30,133 nucleotides of DNA, taken from the NCBI GenBank assembly GCA_910578505.1, contig CAJTPV010000009.1, positions 56,890 to 87,022 of the forward strand, given 5' to 3'. Position numbers and translations under genes: made by a program. The DNA comes from an uncultured Oscillospiraceae bacterium (GTDB lineage: Bacteria; Bacillota; Clostridia; Oscillospirales; Oscillospiraceae). Every line of letters begins with the position of its first letter. Position 1 is the first letter of the stretch. The notes beneath the pieces are model-generated. The model was not told the DNA's origin and did not search any database. It saw only the letters and a program-made list of their open reading frames with translations. Below are positions 6,498 to 13,251 of the stretch, in pieces.

Positions 6498-7350
6498 TGG
6501 CGTCTCCTTCCGTCAGCTCCCGCATCAGACCGTCCACAAAATCCGGCTCCTGGAACTCCCGCAGAGCCTGGTTGGCCCGGTCCGATATCTCCCGGAGCTT
6601 CTGGGTAAACTCCGTCTTCATCTGCGCCTTTTTCTCTATCAGGGCCTGGGTGCGGACAATGGCGCTGTGCAAAAGCGCCTTTTCCTCCACGCCCCCGGCC
6701 TGCTGGAGCTGCCGCCGGTACTGCGCCAGCAGCGCCTCCTCCCTGCTCTGCTCCAAAAACGGGTACATGGCCCGCAGGGTGTCCACGCCCTCCTGCTCCC
6801 CGACGCCGCCCCGGCCCTGGACCATCCGGGTCATCAGGTCCACGGTGCGCCGGGCGTCCTGGAGCACGTCCACCACCAGGCCCACCGCGCTGTTGACAAA
6901 CCCGCGGTGGAACATCACCTGGCTGGTCCCGCCGCCGGGAACGCTTTTGGTCTTGGCCCCCAGTCCGGTCAGGGTCCTCTGCCGGGCGGTCTGGGGCTCC
7001 TGGCCCACCGTCCGCCGGAGGCAGGAGGTCAGCATCATGCGCCCCGACCCCTCCAGCACCGCGCCCGCCAGGCTGCCCCGCTGAAAGGCCGTCTCCGAAA
7101 AGGCGCGCAGGGAGGGCTGTCCCGGCTCCGCCGGGTTTTCCCGCTCCTCCGGACGCCTCTCCAGCTCTCCGGCCCGCCGGCGGCCCGCCTGTTCGAAGGA
7201 GGTCTGAAAGGCCTCCGTCACATGCCAGAGGGGGTCCCGGTTCTGAAAGTACTCCGACCCCGCCGCCCAGGCCAGCTGCCGCCGGACGCCGCCGGAGGTG
7301 ACCGGCTCCGCCGGGACGCTCTCCCGCCGTCTGAGATAGATCCGGGCCAT
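6268..7350 (-). CDS. Unrecognised helical eCIS-operon protein
   Basis: The frame starts MARIYLRRRESVPAEPVTSG, 14 bp after the pseudo-receiver gene, and ends at 6268 (360 residues). Residues 1-285 look like real protein: mostly helical, with a glycine-rich stretch (GLGAKTKSVPGGGTSQ) followed by FHRGFVNSAVGLVVDVLQDARRT, then a long coiled-coil-like segment (EKKAQMKTEFTQKLREISDR and following). After residue 285 the frame turns into Gly/Ala/Pro low complexity, exactly where the next gene starts in another frame. The true product may therefore end near 6500, or be fused to the next frame by a frameshift. No known domain is visible. Position in the operon suggests an eCIS-associated role only. Confidence 0.6.
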   Translation of the reverse strand: MARIYLRRRESVPAEPVTSGGVRRQLAWAAGSEYFQNRDPLWHVTEAFQTSFEQAGRRRAGELERRPEERENPAEPGQPSLRAFSETAFQRGSLAGAVLEGSGRMMLTSCLRRTVGQEPQTARQRTLTGLGAKTKSVPGGGTSQVMFHRGFVNSAVGLVVDVLQDARRTVDLMTRMVQGRGGVGEQEGVDTLRAMYPFLEQSREEALLAQYRRQLQQAGGVEEKALLHSAIVRTQALIEKKAQMKTEFTQKLREISDRANQALREFQEPDFVDGLMRELTEGDANASHGRPADGGGAAGAPGGGAAGAPEPAPDGGAGDAGGAGGDPAGQPPPGDGPAAGREGGQQRHAGPAGPAAAGQA

Positions 7351-7364
7351 GGGAAACACCCCCG

Positions 7365-7727
7365 TCAGGCTCTCCGCCCCAGTATCAGCTCCATGCTGTG
7401 TACAATGTGCCAGGCCTCCAGCGGGCGCACAATGAAGTACGTCGCGTGGATGCGGTGGCCGCGGATGGCGTAGCGGCTGGTGTCGTCTATGAGGACGATG
7501 CGGCACTGCCGGTCCCGGTCCCGCAGCTCACGGGCCGCCAGGAAGCCGGCGCTGTCGCCAAAGCCGATGAATGCCGCATAAAAGCTCCGCATATCCTGCC
7601 GGAGCTGCTGTGGTGTTTGGATGGGGCAGAGCTCCACAGGACAGCCGCAGGTCTGGCAATACTGTGTGATCCAGCTGCAGATCTGCTCCCTCTCTCCTGT
7701 GCTGCCGCCGCATACGGCCAGGCGCAT
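7365..7727 (-). CDS. Stand-alone pseudo-receiver (CheY-fold) protein at the head of the eCIS operon
   Basis: A 120-residue protein. Its sequence follows the receiver pattern of the LytTR regulators nearby: MRLAVCGG strand, AAFIGFGDSAGFLAARELR where a normal receiver has DLVLLDIYMPGLTGVETARRLR, RIVLIDDTSRYAIRGHRI, then ATYFIVRPLEAW matching DYLVKPV. The acidic pocket is lost (CGG near residue 6), Gly or Phe stands where the phospho-acceptor Asp should be, and Arg-101 replaces the conserved Lys. No DNA-binding domain follows. It is the first gene of the minus-strand operon. It probably acts by protein-protein contact, for example as a partner or antagonist of the LytTR regulators. The fold call is by alignment by eye; the role is inference. 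Confidence 0.65.
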   Translation of the reverse strand: MRLAVCGGSTGEREQICSWITQYCQTCGCPVELCPIQTPQQLRQDMRSFYAAFIGFGDSAGFLAARELRDRDRQCRIVLIDDTSRYAIRGHRIHATYFIVRPLEAWHIVHSMELILGRRA

Positions 7728-7759
7728 CCCGTCACCACCTCTCCCGGCGGACTGGGGTT

Positions 7760-7788
7760 ATCATAGCAGACTCCGCCGGCATTACAAA
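7760..7788 (-). promoter_or_regulatory. Candidate promoter of the eCIS operon
   Basis: On the minus strand TTTGTA (7783-7788) and TATGAT (7760-7765) are separated by 17 bp and lie about 33-60 bases upstream of the pseudo-receiver start. The -10 is good and the -35 is weak, which fits an activator-dependent promoter. Confidence 0.4.
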
Positions 7789-7814
7789 GCGTTTCGACAC
7801 AAATTGCGTTTTAA

Positions 7815-7832
7815 CTGCACAACTTGCACAAC
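7815..7832. repeat. Tandem 9-bp repeat in the divergent promoter region
   Basis: CTGCACAAC is followed immediately by TTGCACAAC, one mismatch apart. The pair lies between the divergent promoters of the eCIS operon and the GNAT gene, upstream of both -35 regions, so it is a candidate binding site for a regulator. Confidence 0.5.
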
Positions 7833-7848
7833 GCCGCCCCGAAACTTG

Positions 7849-7857
7849 TGGTATAAT
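7849..7857 (+). promoter_or_regulatory. Extended -10 promoter of the GNAT gene
   Basis: TGGTATAAT is a perfect TGnTATAAT extended -10 element, 32 bases before the ATG. No good -35 lies at 17 bp; TTGCAC at 7824 is 22 bp away, so the extended -10 probably carries recognition. Confidence 0.6.
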
Positions 7858-7889
7858 CGGTATATACAGCGCAGAGGAGGTTCCGCCGT

Positions 7890-8750
7890 ATGTCCTGTCT
7901 GTCCGTGCGCCCCGCCGCAGCCGGGGAGCAGAGATACTTTGCGCAGTATCTTCTGCCCCAGACCGCCCAGGAGCTCCGCCGCAGCGGCGGGGCCTATACG
8001 CTGCTGGGCGCTTTGACCGGGCCGCTGGCCTGCGGCGCGTCGGCAGTCCGGTGGACGGGCGGGGAGGCCGTGCTGGAGAGTCTGTTCACAGACCCGCTGG
8101 TCCGGGGCCGCGGACTGGGCGGGGCCCTGGCGGACCTGGCCATCCTGACGGCCAGGGAGCGGGACGCCGGCAGCCTGACCTGCGGCTATGTGCTGGCCGG
8201 AGAGGACCTAGTGGCGATGAACGCCATCTTTTCCCGCCGGGGCGGTGCGCCGCGGCTCCTGGGCCCGGCCTATTGCGCCGACGTGTCCGCCTGCCGGGGA
8301 GCGCGGCTGATCGGGGCCGCCCTGCGGGGGGACTACCGGCCCGCCCCCGCCGTGGTCCCCTTCTCCCGGCTGACGCCGGAGCAGCTGGCCCGGCTGGAGG
8401 AGCGCCCGGATATCCCCGGCTATCTGCGCTGGCAGTCCTGCGAGCCCAGATGCGACAGGGAGCTGTCCCTGGCCTGGGTGCAGGCGGGGCAGGTGAGCGC
8501 CTACATCCTGGGCGGCGAGGCTGCGGACGGCGGGTATCTGCTGGCTGCGGCCTGGCGGGGGGCAGAGGCGCCGGCGGCCAGCTTTTTGGCCCTGCTGCGG
8601 GGCCAGCTCAACCGCTGCTGGTATCAGGCCGGCGGCGGCTTCCCCTACTACTTCTCCGCTGTCACGGCCCCGGCTCAGGCCCTGGCCCGGCTTCTGCTCC
8701 AGGGACATTTCCAGGAGTATGCGCAGATGTCCGCGCGGATATCGCTGTGA
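7890..8750 (+). CDS. GNAT family N-acetyltransferase
   Basis: A 286-residue protein with AGAGGAGG 9 bases before its ATG. Residues about 40-115 show the GNAT acetyl-CoA site: a strand (EAVLESLFTDPL), the pyrophosphate-binding loop VRGRGLGGAL (R72 to G77) and a following helix (LADLAILTARERDAG), then CGYVLAGEDLVAMNAIFSRRG, where GNAT enzymes often have an N-x-x-A-x-x-xY-xKxG block. The C-terminal half (about 130 residues) is a second domain of unclear identity. The gene is transcribed away from the eCIS operon and shares its intergenic region, and converges with the LytTR gene. The substrate cannot be told. GNAT membership is good; any link to the injection system is only by neighbourhood. Confidence 0.75.
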   Translation: MSCLSVRPAAAGEQRYFAQYLLPQTAQELRRSGGAYTLLGALTGPLACGASAVRWTGGEAVLESLFTDPLVRGRGLGGALADLAILTARERDAGSLTCGYVLAGEDLVAMNAIFSRRGGAPRLLGPAYCADVSACRGARLIGAALRGDYRPAPAVVPFSRLTPEQLARLEERPDIPGYLRWQSCEPRCDRELSLAWVQAGQVSAYILGGEAADGGYLLAAAWRGAEAPAASFLALLRGQLNRCWYQAGGGFPYYFSAVTAPAQALARLLLQGHFQEYAQMSARISL

Positions 8751-8760
8751 GCCCTCCCGC

Positions 8761-8850
8761 CGGAGGCGCATTGGCCGTCCGCCCAGGACCCGGAGGCGCA
8801 TTGGCCGTCCGCCCAGGACCCGGAGGCGCGTTGGCCGTCCGGCTAGGACC
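8761..8850. repeat. 30-bp minisatellite, three units, between convergent genes
   Basis: Two identical 30-bp units (starting CGGAGGCGCATTGGCCGTCC) are followed by a third with three mismatches. The array starts 10 bases after the GNAT stop and its last unit contains the stop codon of the convergent LytTR gene (8843-8845). Copy number could vary between strains. Each unit contains a TTGGCC core but no terminator with a T-run is visible. Confidence 0.9.
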
Positions 8851-9568
8851 GGCCCCACCCCTGTTCCAGAACCCACTCCAACAGCTTCTGCCGGCATAGC
8901 TGCGCCTTGGCCGCGCTGATGGGGACCCGCTGCCCGTTCTCCATCACAAAGTCGTTTTTGTGGATGGTCGCCACATGGGCCAGATTCACCAGGAAACTCC
9001 GGTGGCAGCGCAGAAAGCTGGGGCTGTCGATCTCCTCCTCCAGCTCCGCCATACCCCGGCGGGTGCCGATCGTTTTCCCCTGCAGATGGATGTAGGCGGT
9101 GTGCCGCTGGATTTCGATAAAGCAGACATCCTGCAGGCGCACCTCCATCTCCTCCCACTCCGAGCGGATTTTCAGCGTGCGCAGGCTCTCCCACCGCTTG
9201 TGGACGCACCAGTCCAGCATATCGAATATGGTCTCCCGGTTCACCGGTTTTACCAGATAATCCAAAACACCCAGGTCATAGCCCACCAGCCCGTGTACCT
9301 CGCTGGTGGTGATGAAGGCGATCTCACAGCTCTCGTCCAGCATCCGCAGGCGGCGAGCTGTTTCCACGCCGGTCAGCCCCGGCATATAGATATCCAGCAG
9401 GACCAGGTCCCAGCGGTCCCGCCGCCAGCGGCTGAGGAGCTCCTCCCCGCCGGCGGCCTCCTCCATCCGCAGGCGGTATCCGCGCTCCTGTCCGTATGCC
9501 TGCACAAAGCGGCACAATTGGGACCTCTCCTCCGCCAAATCATCACAAATTATTACAGATAGCTCCAT
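8843..9568 (-). CDS. LytTR response regulator with intact phosphorylation site
   Basis: A 241-residue AgrA/LytR-type regulator. The start MELSVIICDD is chosen because it begins the receiver's first strand and has a G-rich ribosome site; the frame could extend upstream but without family sequence. Receiver residues are all present: acidic pair D9-D10, phospho-acceptor D59 (LVLLDIYMPG), T87/T88 and K107 (DYLVKPV). The C-terminal LytTR domain, about residues 135-235, shows CFIEIQRHTAYIHLQG, FLRCHRSFLVNLAHVATI and the family's final PISAAK. LytTR domains bind pairs of short direct repeats; such a pair lies upstream of this gene at 9656-9684. No histidine kinase is in the window. It probably controls the eCIS/cargo module or itself; targets are inferred. 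Confidence 0.92.
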   Translation of the reverse strand: MELSVIICDDLAEERSQLCRFVQAYGQERGYRLRMEEAAGGEELLSRWRRDRWDLVLLDIYMPGLTGVETARRLRMLDESCEIAFITTSEVHGLVGYDLGVLDYLVKPVNRETIFDMLDWCVHKRWESLRTLKIRSEWEEMEVRLQDVCFIEIQRHTAYIHLQGKTIGTRRGMAELEEEIDSPSFLRCHRSFLVNLAHVATIHKNDFVMENGQRVPISAAKAQLCRQKLLEWVLEQGWGRS

Positions 9569-9655
9569 ATTCCGCCCCCCCTCTTTCATGAGGGCACATT
9601 TTACCACAAAATCCTCCGTCCGAAAACGGTGTTTTCCTGAGTGGTCAATTTTTTT

Positions 9656-9684
9656 CGCAACTGGCATTTTTTATACGCAACTGG
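9656..9684 (-). promoter_or_regulatory. Candidate LytTR binding site: CCAGTTGCG direct repeats
   Basis: Read on the minus strand, CCAGTTGCG occurs twice, perfectly, with starts 20 bp apart, about two helical turns. LytTR regulators typically bind two 9-bp direct repeats about 21-22 bp apart with a central GTT, and the VirR box begins CCCAGTT. The pair lies 88-116 bases upstream of the LytTR gene and upstream of the STAS gene in the other direction. Confidence 0.6.
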
Positions 9685-9686
9685 GA

Positions 9687-9711
9687 CTTTCAATATTGTA
9701 TCTCTTGAAAG
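9687..9711. promoter_or_regulatory. Inverted repeat upstream of the STAS gene
   Basis: CTTTCAA and TTGAAAG are perfect 7-base arms separated by 11 bases, right next to the CCAGTTGCG repeats. TTGAAA in the right arm could also be a -35, but the downstream TAAAAT is only about 9 bases away. It is a candidate operator for the divergent STAS/LytTR region. Confidence 0.4.
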
Positions 9712-9821
9712 CATCCGTTAAAATATTTGGGGGATAAGAGCCTCTGCTTCCTGCTTTTCAGGCCCGCTCCAGCGGTACGTCCGTGACCGCCACCATCATT
9801 CATCAATAAAGGAGATTTTCC

Positions 9822-10121
9822 ATGAACATTATGCAAAACAGAAACGACACCGAGCTTGCGGTCACGCTGGAGGGACGTCTGGACACCACCACCGCTCCCC
9901 AACTGGAACAGTCGCTGAAGAGCGCGCTGCCCGGCGTCAAAACCCTGATCCTTGATTTTTCCGCCCTGGACTACCTCTCCTCCGCCGGGCTCCGGGTCCT
10001 GCTGGCCACACAGAAGGCCATGCGCCGCCAGGGCAAAATGGTCATCCGCCACGTCAATGAGACCATCATGGAGGTCTTTGAGGTCACGGGCTTTATCGAT
10101 ATCCTGACGATTGAGGAATAA
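9822..10121 (+). CDS. STAS-domain protein, anti-sigma factor antagonist type
   Basis: A 99-residue single STAS domain with AAAGGAG before the ATG. Features are LAVTLEGRLDTTTAPQLEQS at the N-terminus, the strand LILDFSALDYLSSAGLRVLL and the C-terminal ITGF-like VTGFIDILTIEE. Proteins such as SpoIIAA and RsbV bind an anti-sigma kinase when unphosphorylated and are inactivated by phosphorylation of a Ser in the SSAG/DSSG loop; here Ser-53 and Ser-54 occupy that loop (YLSSAGLRVLL). No kinase, phosphatase or sigma factor gene is adjacent, so any partner must be elsewhere. The gene lies alone between the LytTR gene and the cargo gene, which suggests, but does not prove, a role in regulating the module. 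Confidence 0.88.
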   Translation: MNIMQNRNDTELAVTLEGRLDTTTAPQLEQSLKSALPGVKTLILDFSALDYLSSAGLRVLLATQKAMRRQGKMVIRHVNETIMEVFEVTGFIDILTIEE

Positions 10122-10145
10122 ACGCCCGTTCTACATACCGCATAC

Positions 10146-10184
10146 AGAGGAGGTCTGGAGCCGCGGCGGCTCCGGACCTCCTCT
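10146..10184 (+). terminator. Hairpin after the STAS gene
   Basis: A near-perfect inverted repeat (AGAGGAGGTC...GACCTCCTCT with GGAGCCG/CGGCTCC inner arms) forms a very stable hairpin 25 bases after the STAS stop. There is no T-run, so termination would be inefficient or factor-assisted. Confidence 0.6.
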
Positions 10185-10193
10185 GCGCCGCCG

Positions 10194-10213
10194 GTGGATG
10201 CATGTGGATGCAT
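10194..10213. repeat. Perfect tandem 10-bp repeat upstream of the cargo promoter
   Basis: GTGGATGCAT occurs twice without a gap, 36 bases upstream of the -35 element of the DUF4157 gene. The distance and one-helical-turn period fit an activator site. Confidence 0.55.
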
Positions 10214-10248
10214 TTGGTAACATCCCAGAGAGTTTCGGGCAAACTCCC

Positions 10249-10277
10249 TTGATTCTTTCCGGCGGAACCGGTATACT
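10249..10277 (+). promoter_or_regulatory. Sigma-A promoter of the DUF4157 gene
   Basis: TTGATT (10249-10254) and TATACT (10272-10277) are spaced by exactly 17 bp. The predicted start is near 10284, giving a leader of about 55 bases before the ATG at 10339. Confidence 0.75.
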
Positions 10278-10338
10278 TTTTTAAATCGAGGAACAGCATT
10301 TGATCCGTCAAACAACAGACCAGGAAAGCGGGGGTTAT

Positions 10339-13248
10339 ATGCAGACATATCTGAAAAAGGACCACGCCCCGGCCCACCGCGGCCCATCCGCGGCGCGGAT
10401 GCCCGCCCCCTCCATGGACGCCCTGCGCGCAGGAATGGCCCGGCCGGCCACCGAACAGCCGGGGCAGCGGGTCGATCTCCCCAGCCAAATCCAGGCCAAG
10501 ATGGAGAGCGCCTTTGGCATGGATTTCTCCGGCGTCCGGCTCTACCGCAGCCAGGCCGTGGCCGACGGCGGGGCCCAGGCCGTGACCCAGGGCAGCCGCA
10601 TCGCCTTCGCCCCGGACCGGCTGGACTTTTTCTCCCAGGAGGGGCAGTCCCTGCTGGGGCACGAGCTCAGCCACGTGGCCTCCCAGGCCAGAGGCGAGGC
10701 GCGGGGGCAGGGCTTCCTGCAGGACGCCAGGCTGGAGTCGCAGGCAGATCGGGAGGGCGCTATGGCCGCCCAGGGCGAGAGCGTTGGACCGGCCACCGGA
10801 ACGCTGTCCGCCGCCAGCGCCGTGGGCGCGGCAGGGCCCATGCAGGCGAAGAAGGACAAAAAAGACCGGCAGCAGACAAACGCGCCCGCCGCCCCGGCCA
10901 TTGACAACGGCGTGGCCGACCGGGTGGATGACACCGAATTCGACCCGGTCCAGCAGACCATCGGAACCGGCGTGGACGCCTTCAATGCCACCTCGGAATA
11001 CGCGGGCGACACGCTGGAGGATTTGGCCGATGACGGGCCGACACAGGGCGTAAAGGATTTCGCAGGTGCAGCGGGCGACTCCTCCTTTATGGACGTGGTT
11101 GGGAAAACCGCCGCCATTACCGGACCGGTCAAGAGCGCCTACGACTTTGTCAAGGGCATCCAGGGCTTCAACGCGGAGGATGACGTCATGGACCAGGTGG
11201 TGGCTCTGGCGTCAGGCGGCGGCAGCACCCTGACGGGCGCCGCCCAGGGCGTTAACGAATTTTATGAGTACATGGACGACGCTACCTCCAAGGCGGTGGG
11301 CGGCGGCAGCCAGGCATTCAGCGGGACCCTCGGCGCTGTCAACGCCTCCCGCCACCTGGTCAGAGCCCTGCAGGATGATGAGGACGGCGATAAGCTCGAT
11401 CAGGTCATGGGTGCGGGAACGGACCTGGTTGGCTCCGTCAACGACGCCGTACAGGGCGTGAGCAAAGCCTCGAAGGAGAAGTGGATCAGCAAGGACGCCG
11501 CCGGCAACGTGGGGGCTGCGCTCCAAATGGTCACCGGCAGCGCCGGCGTCGGCAGCGCCATCCGCCACGGCGTGATGGCCGATACCGACGACAAGCTGGC
11601 CCAGAACTCGCTGCGGAAGGTCCGGAGCGAAGCCCAGAGCCGGACCTCAGAGGAGCAGCAGGCAAACGACACACTGCTCGATTCCATGCTCAGCGCCCAG
11701 CAGCGGGTCGCCGGCGTCCGGAAGCAGGACGCCGTCTGGGAGGGGATCCACGGCGGCCTTGACGCCCTGGGCGGCGCGGCCAGCTTTATTCCCGTTGGGG
11801 GAACAGCCGCCTCCATCGGGATCGGCGCGGTGCAGAAGGTCACGGATTTCATCGGGCAGGAAGCAACCGGTCAGGCCAGAAAAAGGGCGCGGGAGGAAAA
11901 CCTGGGCCAGCGGCACATGGACCTGCATCGGGAGCTGATGCAGAAGCTCATTGAGGAGAAGAAGGCGCAGACCGGGAAAACGGAGCTGAGCGCCTATGAA
12001 TTGGACCAGTGCCGGACCCTCGCCAAGCACACCGTCAACCAGCACCTCTATGGGCAGGGCGTCCGGACAAACAGGATGGCCGGCATGCAAAAGACCAATC
12101 AGGAGCTGGATCAGGCGGAGGCCCTCATGGGCGCGTCGGGCGCAGAGGGCGCCCGCGCTGCCGGGAGCCTGCGGGCCGCGGGCCACGCCATTGACGACAC
12201 CGGCCATTTTGTCAGCCGGAACGAAACCCAGGCAAAGCTGAACGCAGACCTGGGCAGCGAGGATTTTGAAGCGACCTGGAGCAGCGCGCTGTCCCACGAG
12301 GACGTGAAGCGGAACCCGGTAATGGTCGCCAGAGCGAAGGCGGCGGCAAAACGGAAGGCAAAAGCGGATAAGGCCGCCGAGAAACAACGGGTCAAAAGTC
12401 TCTCACCCGCAGAAAAAGCCGCGGAAGAAGCCGCAGCAAAACAGGCCAAAGCCCAGAAAAAGGCTGATGACAAGAGAAAACGAAGGGAGCAGCGCGCGGC
12501 GTCCAAAGAGGCCCGCAAAACCGCGAAGGCGGCATACAAGGCCGACATGGACAGCTATGTCAGCGCAGGCCTGACCGCCGCCGGCGGGGACCAGATGAGC
12601 CGCTACGACAGGTGGAAAAAGTCCAACGAGCTGAAGAAGCAGTTTAAGGCGGAAAACAAAGCCCAGGGCGGAGCCAGGGGACTGGAGAACACCGTGGAGG
12701 GAGCGGCCTCCGACACGAATGCGGGCTTTTTCAGAAAGGCCGCAAATTGGGGGAAATCCAAGTATCTCCACGCCCGGCGCAGTCACGACCGCATGCGCGA
12801 CAGCATGGTCAACGACGGGTGGGACAAGCTGAGCGGATGGGACCGCTTCAAGCTGGCCGCCGCCAACCCGCTGGCATGGATTGCCTCCAAAACGGCGTCC
12901 GGAAAGGCAAAATCCAATGCCGCGCAGGCATCTGTCGACGAGCAGCACAGCATGGACCTCCTCAATCAGCTCATGAGCGCAGGAAGTGCAGCGCCGGCTG
13001 CCGCGGCCCAGGACGCCGCAGTCCAGGACGCCGCAGTCCAGGTCCCCGCTGCCCAGGTCCCCGCTGCCCAGGACGCCGGCGCGGGCGGAGAGATCATGGA
13101 CCAGACCGCCGACCCCTCCCTGCTGACGGTCGGGCAGAAGATCGAGCGCTATGAGTCCGGTCAGGCCAGCAACGAGGGCGTGGACCCCTCCATACTCACC
13201 TTTAAAAATAAAATCCGGCATCTGAATTCACGAATAAGGGGAAAATAA
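10339..13248 (+). CDS. DUF4157 (eCIS-associated core domain) protein, candidate injected cargo
   Basis: A 969-residue protein. I start it at ATG 10339 (MQTYLKKDHAPAHRG), preceded by a G-rich ribosome site; a TTG at 10300 would leave almost no leader after the promoter. Residues about 48-145 form a DUF4157 domain: LPSQIQAKMESAFGMDFSGV, AVTQGSRIAFAPDRLDFFSQ, LLGHELSHVASQ with the HExxH zinc motif at 108-112, and LESQADREG. This domain is strongly associated with contractile injection loci and their cargo. The middle (about 200-560) has glycine/alanine-rich helical stretches (SFIPVGGTAASIGIGAVQKV). Residues about 657-740 are a Lys/Ala/Glu-rich coiled coil, and 882-914 are short QDAAV/QVPAA repeats. 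The end carries two DPSLLT/DPSILT units. No known toxin domain is recognised. The cargo role is inferred from domain and context. Confidence 0.85.
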   Translation: MQTYLKKDHAPAHRGPSAARMPAPSMDALRAGMARPATEQPGQRVDLPSQIQAKMESAFGMDFSGVRLYRSQAVADGGAQAVTQGSRIAFAPDRLDFFSQEGQSLLGHELSHVASQARGEARGQGFLQDARLESQADREGAMAAQGESVGPATGTLSAASAVGAAGPMQAKKDKKDRQQTNAPAAPAIDNGVADRVDDTEFDPVQQTIGTGVDAFNATSEYAGDTLEDLADDGPTQGVKDFAGAAGDSSFMDVVGKTAAITGPVKSAYDFVKGIQGFNAEDDVMDQVVALASGGGSTLTGAAQGVNEFYEYMDDATSKAVGGGSQAFSGTLGAVNASRHLVRALQDDEDGDKLDQVMGAGTDLVGSVNDAVQGVSKASKEKWISKDAAGNVGAALQMVTGSAGVGSAIRHGVMADTDDKLAQNSLRKVRSEAQSRTSEEQQANDTLLDSMLSAQQRVAGVRKQDAVWEGIHGGLDALGGAASFIPVGGTAASIGIGAVQKVTDFIGQEATGQARKRAREENLGQRHMDLHRELMQKLIEEKKAQTGKTELSAYELDQCRTLAKHTVNQHLYGQGVRTNRMAGMQKTNQELDQAEALMGASGAEGARAAGSLRAAGHAIDDTGHFVSRNETQAKLNADLGSEDFEATWSSALSHEDVKRNPVMVARAKAAAKRKAKADKAAEKQRVKSLSPAEKAAEEAAAKQAKAQKKADDKRKRREQRAASKEARKTAKAAYKADMDSYVSAGLTAAGGDQMSRYDRWKKSNELKKQFKAENKAQGGARGLENTVEGAASDTNAGFFRKAANWGKSKYLHARRSHDRMRDSMVNDGWDKLSGWDRFKLAAANPLAWIASKTASGKAKSNAAQASVDEQHSMDLLNQLMSAGSAAPAAAAQDAAVQDAAVQVPAAQVPAAQDAGAGGEIMDQTADPSLLTVGQKIERYESGQASNEGVDPSILTFKNKIRHLNSRIRGK
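12994..13078 (+). repeat. Short in-frame repeats in the cargo gene
   Basis: Alternating 15-base units encode (A)QDAAV, QDAAV, QVPAA, QVPAA, QDAGA. They look like a flexible linker before the C-terminal DPSxLT units and could vary in copy number. Confidence 0.75.
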
Positions 13249-13251
13249 TCT

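Noticed and set aside
8761..8850. CRISPR array
   Set aside because: The 30-bp units are directly adjacent with no unique spacers, so this is a minisatellite.
10300..10338. TTG start for the DUF4157 gene
   Set aside because: It lies only about 16 bases after the predicted transcript start; ATG 10339 has a usable ribosome site and a normal leader.
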